Of a stretch of 64,000 nucleotides of DNA, positions 1-9,274 are shown in pieces. Positions within the stretch are counted from its first letter, which is position 1. Each line of letters opens with the position of its first letter. Origin of the DNA: Glaciecola sp965660815 (GTDB taxonomy: Bacteria; Pseudomonadota; Gammaproteobacteria; Enterobacterales; Alteromonadaceae); assembly GCA_965660815.1 (NCBI GenBank), contig CBFIBG010000089.1:62001-126000 (forward strand). The letters run 5' to 3'. The position numbers and the translations under genes were made by a program. The notes beneath the pieces were generated by a model. That model saw only the letters and a list, made by a program, of their open reading frames with translations. It did not search any database and was not told where the DNA came from.

Positions 1-264
1 ATTCCTGGTAGTTATCAGGCGTCTTATTTAGAAGGTAACGCTCATGAATCAGAAAGCTTTATAACCCAATTCGAGTGGTTAGGGGATGATGTACCAGGAC
101 CGCAAACCTGGCAAGTATATAAGGGTGGTAATATCATCACCAGTGGGACGACCCAGCTATCCACTCCTGTGGCAGCTGTACCTGAAGCTTCAACATACGC
201 ATTGATGTTAGGCGGATTAGGAATAGTTGGTTTTATGACAAGACGTCGTAAGAATGCAGCTTAA
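1..264 (+). CDS. PEP-CTERM sorting domain protein (C-terminal part, 5' truncated by window edge)
   Basis: Reading frame 1 is open from the window edge to a TAA at 262-264, giving the last 87 residues. The C-terminus has the full PEP-CTERM tripartite signal: a VPEAS motif, a hydrophobic stretch (YALMLGGLGIVGFM), then a basic RRRK tail ending in NAA. In this family the tail is recognised by an exosortase and the protein goes to the cell surface or into an exopolysaccharide matrix. The visible upstream part is polar and looks like an extracellular beta domain, but its function cannot be named. A strong terminator follows 22 bases after the stop. Confidence 0.85.
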   Translation: MPGSYQASYLEGNAHESESFITQFEWLGDDVPGPQTWQVYKGGNIITSGTTQLSTPVAAVPEASTYALMLGGLGIVGFMTRRRKNAA

Positions 265-286
265 TCCCTTTCACTAGACCCGATAT

Positions 287-312
287 AAAAACCCGCATCT
301 AGCGGGTTTTTT
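287..312 (+). terminator. Rho-independent terminator of the PEP-CTERM gene
   Basis: A GC-rich stem AACCCGC / GCGGGTT with loop ATCTA is preceded by an A run and followed by six T. The matching A and T tracts extend the stem to about 10 bp. Confidence 0.9.
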
Positions 313-505
313 GCACTCATTAAATCATGACCAACAGGTACTACTTAAAGCCAAATTAGACGAAGCCATACAGTATGGTTTAAACCAATGGGAAAAACGG
401 AAATTATATGCCTTATTTGGACGAATCAGCGTAGAAAATAATCGCTCAGAACGAGTCATAAAAACTTCCCATAATTCAACATTTCAGCGACCCGATCGAA
501 TCTAG
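311..505 (+). pseudogene. IS66-family transposase remnant (C-terminal catalytic fragment)
   Basis: This short frame carries a segment typical of IS66 TnpC C-termini: EAIQYGLNQWEK followed about 10 residues later by GRISVENNRSERVIK. In intact IS66 transposases the equivalent is DGRxxxDNNxAERAIKP, which holds the glutamate of the DDE triad. Here the fragment is about 64 residues against about 500 for a full transposase, the usual Asp before GRI is absent, and the sequence after VIK no longer matches. No start, partner genes (tnpA/tnpB) or terminal repeats were seen. It is best read as a decayed insertion scar between the PEP-CTERM gene and the downstream GGDEF-EAL gene. Confidence 0.6.
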
Positions 506-584
506 AGTACAGTACTACCAAAGGGTAGCATATTGTGTTAATTCCCCCTATACTCGGTATTTCAACGCTATCAAGTTTTTCATT

Positions 585-3500
585 ATGAAATCACTGAACG
601 CACGCGCCGTCTTGTTGCTCACCTCGAGCATCCTGTTGGTTATTTATTTTTACTTTTTTTTGAGCGTTGCAAGGTCTATCAAAGCAGAAGCCTTTGAGAA
701 TTTCGAGTCTGAAGCCAGCGCTGCCAGTTCAGAAATCTCCCGTGTTCTGAACAACGCCAGAGACAGCCTGCGCGATGTCATTGCGCTGTTTGTCAGCAGT
801 AGTCATGTCAGTGAGCAGGAATTTCAGCAATTTATCAGCGAAAGCCAGTTTTTTCAACGCAATCAAAACATCCGGGCAATTGCCGTTGGGCCAGTATTAG
901 AGAACGATCAGCTAGAAAGCTTTAATATTGCGCTTGGGAGCAATTCGGCCATTAGGCAGGCACTTGGATATCCTCAATTCAAACCCGTAATACCGCAATC
1001 ACGTGATGTTGCTATCCCTCTGGCATTGGTCGAATCGCCAGCAGGGCGAGAGGGTATTATCGGTTTTGACATGGCTTCGAATGAGGCTAGGCTCGACACA
1101 GCCAGAGCAAGTATCAAAAGCGGCAGCATTGCTATGACGCCTCCCGTAAACTTATCCCAAGACCCGTCCGATGCTTACCCTTCGGTCTTACTGATTGGTA
1201 GTTCGAAAAACGCCAAGATTGACTATCTGACAAAGCCACCTAAAGATTTCGAACCAATCCTGATTTTTGCCGCCAGTTTTACCCCTGGTGCTGCTATCAA
1301 ACAGATAATTTCCAGAAACGGCAATCGGCTATTTGAGGTTAATATTGTTGACGTATCCAATCAAAAGACAGTTATATTTCAAGGTTTTACGCCCAATGAT
1401 AAAGCCCCTTACAGGACAGATAACTTGCAGTTTGCCGGTCGCGATTGGTCAATCCAATACTACCCTTCAGAGCAAATAACCAGCGCAATGCCGCCGTGGT
1501 TACTTGGACTGTTCACATCAGGACTTTTGTTAATCATTGGCTTGGCATGGTCAATAAACGCATTGATTCAGACCCGTGAATCATTGAAAGAGCAGGTGGC
1601 AGAACAGACGCAAGATCTTAAAAAAGCCAATCTTGCAGCCGAGGAAGCCAGAAAACGCTTAGAGGAAGCTCAGAGAATTGCCAAGGTCGGTAGTTGGCAC
1701 TTGGATGTTAAGAGCAATGAAATGACATGGACGGAGGAACTCTACCGCATTTATGGGTTCAATCCAGAACAACCTTTACCCCCCCTTAGTGAACATGGAA
1801 AACGATTCACCCCCAAAAGTGCCGAGCTATGGGTTTCTTCCATGGCCAAAATGAGGGAAACCGGCGTCGCTTTCGAGCTTGAGGTTGAGACTTTACACCA
1901 AGATAGAAGCAATGGATGGATGTGGATACGAGGAGAACGGGTGGACGATGAAAATGGAGTAACCATTGCGCTTCAAGGTGTGTCTATGGACATAACCGAG
2001 CGCAAACGAGTTGAAGAAAAACTCAAATTATCTGCTCGCATCTTTAATAGTTCGGTCGACAGTATCATGATTACCGATGCTAACCAACAAGTGATTGATG
2101 TTAACCCTGCGTTTAGTGAGATCACGGGCTATAGCCGTGAAGATGTCATCGGTAAAACCCCCAGGTTGGTAAGCTCTAACAGGCAACCTCCAGAATTCTA
2201 TCAAAAGATGTGGCTGGCAGTTAATGAACATGGTTACTGGCAGGGTGAGTTGTGGAATCGTACCAAAACGGGCGAACTATACGCAGAGTCACTCACCATC
2301 TCTGTGCTAAAAAACGAGCAGAATGAAGTCAGCCACTACGTGGGAATTTCTACCGATATCACCAACAATAAAAAACAACAAGAAAAATTGAATCTGATGG
2401 CGTACTACGATGTGCTGACACGGCTACCTAATCGAGCATTATTTGCAGACCGCTTCTCTCAAGCAATAGCTCACACTAAGAGTACAGCTAGCCAACTGGC
2501 CATTTGTTTTCTTGATCTAGATAACTTTAAGACAATTAATGACGACTATGGTCATAATATTGGTGATCAATTACTGATTAAAGTGGCTAACCGTATTACG
2601 GCTTCAATCAGAGAAGAAGACACCGTTTCCCGTCAAGGCGGGGATGAATTTACTATGTTGCTCAATGATATTACTTCCTACAGCCAGTGCCAGGCCAAGT
2701 TAGACCACATTCTTCTGGCTCTGTCAAAACCCTATCTAATCGAAAACACTTCACATAACATCACAACCTCTATCGGAGTCACCCTTTACCCCGATGATAA
2801 TGAAGATATCGATACCCTCATTCGCCATGCCGACAACGCAATGTATCAAGCCAAGCTATCTGGAAAGAATCGTTATCACTTCTTTGATACCGAACATGAT
2901 GAGCGATTAGTCCAAAAGCATCACAAGCTCGATGAAATCAAAAAAGCTTTGAGTAATGATGAATTGAGACTGTACTACCAGCCCAAGGTCGATATGGTGA
3001 CAGGTGATGTTTTCGGTGCTGAAGCATTGATGCGCTGGTTCCACCCTGAAAGTGGGCTAATTCCTCCTTTAGACTTTCTACCACTGATTGACGGTACTGA
3101 TTTAGAAATTCAAGTCGGCGACTGGGTTATCAATCAAGCCTTAAAGCAGCTGGATAGCTGGCTATCACAAGGTATAGAACTCGAAGTCAGCATCAATATA
3201 GCCTCTCATCATTTACAATCAGATACCTTTCTTGGCAATTTAGAAACATCTTTGGCGCGTTACCCTCAAGTTGATCCGGGGTATTTACAACTAGAGGTGT
3301 TGGAAAGTAGTGCACTAAGCGATCTTAATCAAATCAGTAGCATTATTAAAACCTGCCAAGATGCTCTTGGCGTCAACATCGCATTGGATGATTTCGGTAC
3401 GGGCTACTCTTCACTTACTCACTTACGTAATTTAACTGCAAATACCATTAAAATCGATCAGAGCTTCGTCAGGGATATGCTTGAAGACGCAAATGATTAC

Positions 3501-4067
3501 AACATTATCAATGGCGTTATCGGCCTAGCGGAGTCCTTTGACCGTGAGGTAATTGCTGAAGGGGTTGAAACGACAGCACATGGTTTAATGCTGCTCCTCA
3601 TGGGCTGTAAAAAGGCGCAAGGCTATGGCATTGCAAAACCGATGCCTGCTAAAGAGCTTCCCGTATGGGTCAAGAATTACATTCCGAATCAAGAATGGCA
3701 GAAATGCGGTAATGAGATCCGCTCTGTTAAAGAAGAGAGATTGATGATCTACAATCTGGCTAGTAAACACTGGTTAACCTTGTTTGTTGATAATGTTTAT
3801 TCTGAACCGGAAAATATTAAACATTGGCCAATTATGAAGAGTCAACATGCTCCCTGTGGTCATTGGATAAAGCGGGAAAGAGCAGGAACGTTATTCTTAA
3901 GCGAAAGTTTAGAACTTCTGGCCGATGCGCATGAAAACTTTCACTCTGTTGCAGAATCCATACGAAATCAATACCAGCAAGGTCAATTTGACGCCGCTAG
4001 ACAAGCCTTGCCTGAGGTACAGTCTGCTTTTGATAAGATGAACAAGACGGTCCGATTGTGTGCTTAG
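585..4067 (+). CDS. CHASE-PAS-PAS-GGDEF-EAL cyclic-di-GMP signalling protein with C-terminal CZB zinc-sensing domain
   Basis: Inner-membrane sensor of 1160 residues. Order seen: TM1 (about 8-28), periplasmic CHASE-like region (about 50-250), TM2 (about 302-327), coiled coil, PAS 1 (about 363-475), PAS 2 (about 481-600), GGDEF (about 602-760), EAL (about 780-1030) and a C-terminal helical domain. The GGDEF motif is intact (RQGGDEF near 685) with an RxxD inhibitory site (REED). The EAL keeps EAL, NxAS, DDFGTG, the Lys of IKID and AEGVET, so both synthase and phosphodiesterase activity are possible. The tail has H1062, C1091 in APCGHW, H1116 and H1120 (HENFH). This is the 3His-1Cys pattern of chemoreceptor zinc-binding (CZB) domains, with spacing close to E. 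coli DgcZ (H22, C52, H79, H83). Zinc or redox control of c-di-GMP turnover is therefore inferred. The gene is monocistronic. Confidence 0.9.
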   Translation: MKSLNARAVLLLTSSILLVIYFYFFLSVARSIKAEAFENFESEASAASSEISRVLNNARDSLRDVIALFVSSSHVSEQEFQQFISESQFFQRNQNIRAIAVGPVLENDQLESFNIALGSNSAIRQALGYPQFKPVIPQSRDVAIPLALVESPAGREGIIGFDMASNEARLDTARASIKSGSIAMTPPVNLSQDPSDAYPSVLLIGSSKNAKIDYLTKPPKDFEPILIFAASFTPGAAIKQIISRNGNRLFEVNIVDVSNQKTVIFQGFTPNDKAPYRTDNLQFAGRDWSIQYYPSEQITSAMPPWLLGLFTSGLLLIIGLAWSINALIQTRESLKEQVAEQTQDLKKANLAAEEARKRLEEAQRIAKVGSWHLDVKSNEMTWTEELYRIYGFNPEQPLPPLSEHGKRFTPKSAELWVSSMAKMRETGVAFELEVETLHQDRSNGWMWIRGERVDDENGVTIALQGVSMDITERKRVEEKLKLSARIFNSSVDSIMITDANQQVIDVNPAFSEITGYSREDVIGKTPRLVSSNRQPPEFYQKMWLAVNEHGYWQGELWNRTKTGELYAESLTISVLKNEQNEVSHYVGISTDITNNKKQQEKLNLMAYYDVLTRLPNRALFADRFSQAIAHTKSTASQLAICFLDLDNFKTINDDYGHNIGDQLLIKVANRITASIREEDTVSRQGGDEFTMLLNDITSYSQCQAKLDHILLALSKPYLIENTSHNITTSIGVTLYPDDNEDIDTLIRHADNAMYQAKLSGKNRYHFFDTEHDERLVQKHHKLDEIKKALSNDELRLYYQPKVDMVTGDVFGAEALMRWFHPESGLIPPLDFLPLIDGTDLEIQVGDWVINQALKQLDSWLSQGIELEVSINIASHHLQSDTFLGNLETSLARYPQVDPGYLQLEVLESSALSDLNQISSIIKTCQDALGVNIALDDFGTGYSSLTHLRNLTANTIKIDQSFVRDMLEDANDYNIINGVIGLAESFDREVIAEGVETTAHGLMLLLMGCKKAQGYGIAKPMPAKELPVWVKNYIPNQEWQKCGNEIRSVKEERLMIYNLASKHWLTLFVDNVYSEPENIKHWPIMKSQHAPCGHWIKRERAGTLFLSESLELLADAHENFHSVAESIRNQYQQGQFDAARQALPEVQSAFDKMNKTVRLCA

Positions 4068-4210
4068 CGTATTAGAGTGCAAAAAGCAACGAACGATCGA
4101 ACTCACAGTCTCAAAGAAATCGTTCGATTGCATAAAGTCGAGTGTCTTAAAGCTCAAAGTCGACTACCGACTTATATTTGCTCAATTATCGCTTGCTTAG
4201 ACAACTGCAC

Positions 4211-5923
4211 TTACATAGTTTTGTTCACATGATCCTTCATTGTATTTACCATAGCAACGGCATCTTCATTGTTCGGAAACAAGAATAATGTTTCGTTTAG
4301 TATTCTCATAGCAGATGTCTTATCTCCCGTAACTATGTACGACTGAGCCAAACGAATATACACATTATATATAGTGAGGTAGTGCTTATTTTTTTCCGCC
4401 CATTCGATGAAATTAAAAATAGTATCTTTATCTATTTGTCCAGTTTTAAAGCCATTTTCTAATTTCGTTTGAAACTTTTCGATTTCGAAATACGGAGCAA
4501 AGCTGGAAGTCGGGGAAGTAGTTTCAAGCGGTTTCAAATTTTGCATTCCGGATTTTCGGTATTCAGTCAATGCGCTTAAAGAGGCCAGAGAACTAAATAC
4601 AAATAGGCTGACTTGAATACATACAATCGCAGTAATAGGAAAGGCACTTTTTGCTAAAGTGTTGTTTAAGTTAACATTGTTCATCGGCCCTTTGATACTG
4701 ACTCCTAGAATAATTGCAAAGGCGAGTAAATGAGGCACGGAAGCGTGGAAAGGTAACTCGAGCATTGAATGTCCAACAAAAGGAAGCCCTATAAACAATA
4801 TCAGAGGATCTATCTTTTTGTTCTTTATTCCCCACATCCATGCAACAAACAGAGCAATGAAGGCCAAAAAAGAAACAATACCCAATTGGATCATCCATTG
4901 TAATGGTTCGTTATGAATATGCGACACAGAGTCAGAATGAATATAGTCATCGTGTTGTTGACTATATGCGCCCATATGAGTCGTGAAAGCATTACGCACC
5001 ATGCCTATGCCATGTCCTGTAATTGGCTTCTCTAAGGCGAGATCCAATCCTTCTTTATACAGTGTTAGCCGCAAGTTATATGTTTTCGCTCTTTCACTGA
5101 AGGTTGCTGGGTTTTCTACAAACCAATGCTTTGGGGTAAAACTTGCAGTGACACTTATGAGTAAAAGGCATATAGGTATAAGTACCGTGCGTTTCTTAAT
5201 ACAGATTAAGCTTAGATACATTACAAGCGCGATTAAAGACACATATAAGCCAGTTCTTACCTCCGCTAAAACACACAGATGCGAGTTTAAAATTAACACC
5301 GCAATAGTAGTCAATAACGACAGCTTTGTTGGTTTTTCAGCGTTAAATAAAAAATATATAGACAGCAATGAGCCTAAACTCAAATAAGTTGCGAATACAT
5401 TAATTTGACTGAATGTGCCTACCGGTCTATTTCCATTCTCCACCAAAAATAAAAGACTTGGCTCAGAAATAAAGTAAAATTGAACCAATCCCCACCCAGT
5501 TTGGATTAAACTGGAAAGATAGAGGATCATCAGTACTTGGTGCTTAAATTTTTGAGTATGAAACTGAGATACTAGAACTATTAGCAACAAACTGGCAATT
5601 ATTGCCAAAATAGTTGTGTATTCATAGCGTAAAAATGTCGAATCTGAATACACTAACGGTAGCAGAAGAAGGATAACGCAAGCTGTATATATCAGATGCA
5701 TTGTGGACAATCTTATTTTCGCTAAAACGCCTACATATAACATACCACTTAGCATGATTGCGGCAAATCCTAGCCAAGCCGTATTGTTAAATGGCAACAT
5801 CAAGCCAGTGCCTCCGGTGTGTTCCACTGTATAATTCATTAACAATAAGAACAGCAACGCTACAGATACTAAAAAAGCATATCTGATTTTCAGTAACTTC
5901 TGTTTGTTCGCCTCAAAAGACAT
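4211..5923 (-). CDS. O-antigen ligase / PglL-type protein O-oligosaccharyltransferase family protein
   Basis: Polytopic protein of 570 residues with about 10-12 hydrophobic segments in the first 450 residues and a soluble helical, TPR-like C-terminus. The motif NRPVGTFSQINVFATYL matches the signature loop of the PglL/ComP group of the Wzy_C superfamily (G-x-F-x-Q-x-N-x-x-A). A large periplasmic loop contains GHGIGM and SHIHNEPLQW, and a later LELPFHASVPHLLAF resembles the E-x-P-F-H motif of PglL. The family transfers lipid-linked glycans to pilin or other periplasmic proteins, or to lipid A core. No pilin or glycan genes flank it, so the acceptor is unknown. The start is supported by AAAGGTG just upstream of the ATG. 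Confidence 0.8.
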   Translation of the reverse strand: MSFEANKQKLLKIRYAFLVSVALLFLLLMNYTVEHTGGTGLMLPFNNTAWLGFAAIMLSGMLYVGVLAKIRLSTMHLIYTACVILLLLPLVYSDSTFLRYEYTTILAIIASLLLIVLVSQFHTQKFKHQVLMILYLSSLIQTGWGLVQFYFISEPSLLFLVENGNRPVGTFSQINVFATYLSLGSLLSIYFLFNAEKPTKLSLLTTIAVLILNSHLCVLAEVRTGLYVSLIALVMYLSLICIKKRTVLIPICLLLISVTASFTPKHWFVENPATFSERAKTYNLRLTLYKEGLDLALEKPITGHGIGMVRNAFTTHMGAYSQQHDDYIHSDSVSHIHNEPLQWMIQLGIVSFLAFIALFVAWMWGIKNKKIDPLILFIGLPFVGHSMLELPFHASVPHLLAFAIILGVSIKGPMNNVNLNNTLAKSAFPITAIVCIQVSLFVFSSLASLSALTEYRKSGMQNLKPLETTSPTSSFAPYFEIEKFQTKLENGFKTGQIDKDTIFNFIEWAEKNKHYLTIYNVYIRLAQSYIVTGDKTSAMRILNETLFLFPNNEDAVAMVNTMKDHVNKTM

Positions 5924-6271
5924 CGCACCTTTCCGATTTATTTGTCGCTATATATGTCTTTCGGTGAGCAAGTTGCGTTCCAACACTACATCTTATTGCT
6001 ATGGATGTTCAATTAAGTATAAAAGCTAGCCGCTATCTAACGTATTAAATCTTTTAATGACATAGCGGGCGGTAAATAACATTACTTCTCGCTAAGCACA
6101 TTTACTTGTAATAGTGTAATGATTTAAGACACACTTTATGCCTAAAATACTGATAAATAGAGCAATAAAATGATAATTAAAAAAGGAATTAAAAGAACAA
6201 TAAACTATTCATCGTGATATTTATAATATCTATGGAGAGAAGCTGATAAAGTTTGTTAGCTACGAATAAGC
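5924..6271. other. Intergenic region, 348 bp, upstream of the oligosaccharyltransferase gene
   Basis: Very AT-rich sequence between two minus-strand genes. It must contain the promoter of the oligosaccharyltransferase gene on the minus strand. No convincing terminator for roxA, RNA gene or ORF was recognised. Confidence 0.5.
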
Positions 6272-7477
6272 TTAGCAAAGGTTGTTATCATCAACGTACC
6301 AGTAACCGCTGTTAAGTAGTTCAGTTACTAAGTTAGTAAACAATGTATGGAGGTTCTTTGAAAGGTCGGAAGGATAACCGTCTATAGACGGAGAATTCAT
6401 CAGTGTTTTTGTACATTTTCTAAGCGCTTGATTTACTTCGAATCTATGACCATCAACGTAAAACTCAAATATAGAACTAGCGCTGACTATGCGATCTGCA
6501 CTACAAATCGGTTTTAAGCCAAGCGTTTTATGTATTTCTACCCTTGTGCTGAGTATTTGCTCTACTTCAGCGTAGGTATAGGGATTGTCGGGCTCGAATG
6601 TTTGTATTTCTTGTCTTGATATAAATTTGAGCAAAGCTTGCTCGGCCGCTTCAGTGTCTAATATTTCGAAAACACTGCGCTTAAGCCGCGAGATTTCCTC
6701 TTTGGACACAACGGCTGTATGTTCATTGCCATTCTCTTTTTCGTGGTGACGTAAAGCGTCGATATCTGGGTCACTGTAGCGGCGCTTTGCAGATAATGTA
6801 TCCTCTCCATAATCTATTAACCCGTGCAAAAGTTCTATATCTGTCGGCGCTCTGAAGCCTAACGAATAGTTCAAGCTAGACTCAATGGTCTCTCCTTTAT
6901 GCGGATGTTTCGGTGGGATATAAACAGCGTCTCCCGGCTTAAGAACATAATCGATAACTGTCTCGAAATCGTCCACTAACTTTAATAGCGGGTGTTTGGA
7001 TACTTCTTGAATATTTTGGTTGGGCAGGCCTACTTGCCAGCGACGCTGACCTTTGCCCTGAACAATAAACACATCATATTGGTCAATATGAGCACCCACA
7101 CCGGCCCCTTTTACCGAATAGCTCACCATCACGTCATCAAATCTCCACGAAGGAATAAAGCTAACGTATTGTGATAATTCACTTATGGCTCGGATATATC
7201 TATCTACCCCTTGAACCAATAACGTCCATTTGCCAACGCAATGTTTGCTAAAGTCATCGAAGGGCCCAAACGCTGCACTCCAATCGTCATCGTGAAAACT
7301 TATGATTCGACTGTCTATGTCGCTTTCTTGCGCAAGACCAGCCAGTTCATGCTCATCTATAGGATCAATAAAATTGGGAATGAAAGACTTTATGATGCAT
7401 GGCTTTTTCTGCCAGTAAGTACTTACAAATTTTTTTATGTTTAACTCTTCGAGTAAATACTGCTTATCGCTTTGCAT
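6272..7477 (-). CDS. roxA: Cupin-fold ribosomal protein L16 arginine 3-hydroxylase (RoxA/YcfD)
   Basis: JmjC-type 2-oxoglutarate/Fe(II) oxygenase of 401 residues, matching the usual length of YcfD/RoxA. The family hydroxylates an arginine of ribosomal protein L16 in the cytoplasm. The iron triad is visible: H130 and D132 in GAHIDQYDVF, and a distal His in PPKHPHKGE (H193 best aligned with E. coli H187). RRWQVG and LNYSLGFRAP are also family hallmarks. The C-terminal region (about 215-400) is the winged-helix dimerisation part and is more divergent. It lies 6 bp after the stop of the upstream MipA-like gene on the same strand, so the two are probably co-transcribed. Confidence 0.9.
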   Translation of the reverse strand: MQSDKQYLLEELNIKKFVSTYWQKKPCIIKSFIPNFIDPIDEHELAGLAQESDIDSRIISFHDDDWSAAFGPFDDFSKHCVGKWTLLVQGVDRYIRAISELSQYVSFIPSWRFDDVMVSYSVKGAGVGAHIDQYDVFIVQGKGQRRWQVGLPNQNIQEVSKHPLLKLVDDFETVIDYVLKPGDAVYIPPKHPHKGETIESSLNYSLGFRAPTDIELLHGLIDYGEDTLSAKRRYSDPDIDALRHHEKENGNEHTAVVSKEEISRLKRSVFEILDTEAAEQALLKFISRQEIQTFEPDNPYTYAEVEQILSTRVEIHKTLGLKPICSADRIVSASSIFEFYVDGHRFEVNQALRKCTKTLMNSPSIDGYPSDLSKNLHTLFTNLVTELLNSGYWYVDDNNLC

Positions 7478-7483
7478 TTTTTC

Positions 7484-8395
7484 CTACCAACTTGCTTTAG
7501 TATCACTTTCATACAAGCGCCAAACAAATCCCGCTGTAACGCTGTAAGTAATGTCTTTTTCAAATAAAGGACTGTCTTGGTTTGCTGCTCCCTGATGAAA
7601 CTGGGCCGAGCCACCAATGAATCCTCTTATATTCTCTCGTATAGGAAACGAGAAACCAACAGATAATTCTGACCCTAAATACCCACCTTCGGCGTCAAAT
7701 TGGTCACGATTGTCTGTGACAAACTCTTGATCAACCTGATAAAAGTAATCTTGTAATTTTTCACTAGCAAAGGTCATGCTAAAGGACACATTGAGTCCGG
7801 TCTTATCAAATAAGCGGCCTCGTTGTTGGTAAGAAAGAGTTGGCTCTATGACATATCCTCTGCTATCTATACGATCGAAGTCAGTGGAAAACACTGCCCT
7901 TGCTTGGATCCTAGCATTTAATCGGCCATTCCCTCCCTCATCAAACTTAAAGTCTTTGACTTTGTATATAAGCTGAGGGCCAACTTCAAACAAGAAATCA
8001 AGTTCAGGCATGCCTTCTCTAGCAGTATTGTCATCGCTATCCGCTGAAAATGCACCCCCAAAACTTAAATCAAACTCATAATTAGACTCTTCAACGACGA
8101 CAGCCCTTGCACCATTTCCTCCTCCAAGCCTGAAGACGTCTCCTCTATAAACGAGGTAAGGAGCTGCAATTGCTATGAAATTTCTTTCGCTTGAAGCAGG
8201 ATAATTTGGTACGTCTATCATGACCCCACCGGCGCCAAACTCCCATAAAGGTTGAGTCTCGTCCAGTGCCTCAAAACCGGTCAGATCGCGGTCAGGCGAG
8301 TCTATCTCTACCTGATTATTTTGGTTTGCCTTGGCATTATTAAAAACAAGGACAAAAAAGAATGAAACTAATATGATGAATGTTTGCTTATGCAT
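7484..8395 (-). CDS. MipA/OmpV family outer-membrane protein
   Basis: Predicted outer-membrane beta barrel of 303 residues. The first about 23 residues form a signal peptide (hydrophobic core IILVSFFFVLVF, cleavage after AKA). The mature protein shows alternating beta strands, the early motif LWEFGAGGVMIDVPNYPAS and Y-rich strand ends typical of the MltA-interacting-protein/OmpV family, and ends in an aromatic W. Family members serve as scaffolds for murein-synthesis complexes or as adhesins or porin-like proteins; which applies here cannot be decided. It is the first gene of a probable two-gene unit with roxA, an unusual pairing of outer-membrane and ribosome-modifying functions. Confidence 0.85.
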   Translation of the reverse strand: MHKQTFIILVSFFFVLVFNNAKANQNNQVEIDSPDRDLTGFEALDETQPLWEFGAGGVMIDVPNYPASSERNFIAIAAPYLVYRGDVFRLGGGNGARAVVVEESNYEFDLSFGGAFSADSDDNTAREGMPELDFLFEVGPQLIYKVKDFKFDEGGNGRLNARIQARAVFSTDFDRIDSRGYVIEPTLSYQQRGRLFDKTGLNVSFSMTFASEKLQDYFYQVDQEFVTDNRDQFDAEGGYLGSELSVGFSFPIRENIRGFIGGSAQFHQGAANQDSPLFEKDITYSVTAGFVWRLYESDTKASW

Positions 8396-8586
8396 TTGGA
8401 TGTGGATTCAAAATAAAAAGTAAAATGATTAATGAAAACTACGAAAAAATAACACTTTTAGACTTTTATGATGTCATTCAGAGCAATTTGTTTTTATCGC
8501 TTAGTTATGGACATTGAGTGGTCAATCGCATAGTTTATGACGTATTCCAAGCGGCATCTTTTGTGATTACAGATAGGATATTTTTG

Positions 8587-9231
8587 ATGGAGCACGATTT
8601 TTGGCATACTCGATGGAACAATAATGATATAGGATTTCACGAACATAATGGAAACGCTTTATTAAAGCGCTTTTTCAAAGATCTGAAACTCAAAGAAGGC
8701 GACACGGTTTTTGTGCCTTTATGTGGTAAAACCAAAGACATTCCTTGGCTATTGCTTAACCGAGTCAACGTGGTTGGAATTGAGTTGAATGAGTCAGCGG
8801 TTATACAGCTTTTTGAAGACATGACTATTGAGCCGGTTATTTCATCTTTTGACGACTTTACGTTATACGAGGCGGAAAATTTGAAAATATACCTAGGTGA
8901 TTTTTTCAAGCTGTCAAACCAAATACTAGGAAAGCTGGACGCAATTTATGACAGAGCGGCCTTAGTCGCTTTACCCTATGAAATGCGCAAAGACTATTGT
9001 GAGAAATTGCAAGTCATCGCACCAAGTGCCAAGCAACTCACTGTCGCCTTTAGTTACCCGCAGGAACAATTTAATGGTCCTCCGTTTAGTGTGAGTAAAG
9101 ATGAAATCTACTCACATTTTGACCAAAATTACTCCATCAAAATCTTGTATCATTCCCTGCTTAAAGAACCATTCAGAGGTTTTGATAACGTATACGAGTC
9201 AGCCTATCTGCTTTTACCAAATGGTGGATAG
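8587..9231 (+). CDS. tpm: Thiopurine S-methyltransferase
   Basis: Cytoplasmic SAM-dependent methyltransferase of about 214 residues, the usual size of bacterial TPMT. In this family it methylates thiopurines and, in marine and soil bacteria, inorganic or organic selenium and tellurium. The N-terminus HDFWHTRWNNNDIGFHEHNGN matches the family opening, and VFVPLCGKTKDIPWLL is the SAM-binding motif I region; IYDRAALVALP follows. The frame is open 69 bases further upstream, but homologues begin with MxxxFWHxRW, so the ATG at 8587 is chosen. Convergent with the FKBP gene. Confidence 0.9.
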   Translation: MEHDFWHTRWNNNDIGFHEHNGNALLKRFFKDLKLKEGDTVFVPLCGKTKDIPWLLLNRVNVVGIELNESAVIQLFEDMTIEPVISSFDDFTLYEAENLKIYLGDFFKLSNQILGKLDAIYDRAALVALPYEMRKDYCEKLQVIAPSAKQLTVAFSYPQEQFNGPPFSVSKDEIYSHFDQNYSIKILYHSLLKEPFRGFDNVYESAYLLLPNGG

Positions 9232-9274
9232 CAATGCATCAATAATTTAACCCAAAATATTCACTAAACGTACA

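Noticed and set aside
4090..4125. Inverted CGAACGAT / ATCGTTCG after the CHASE-GGDEF-EAL gene
   Set aside because: The loop is long (20 bases) and no T tract follows, so it is not called a terminator.
4983..5387. 134-codon plus-strand frame inside the oligosaccharyltransferase gene
   Set aside because: Lies wholly in a well-supported membrane-protein gene on the other strand, with no domain or ribosome site; antisense shadow.
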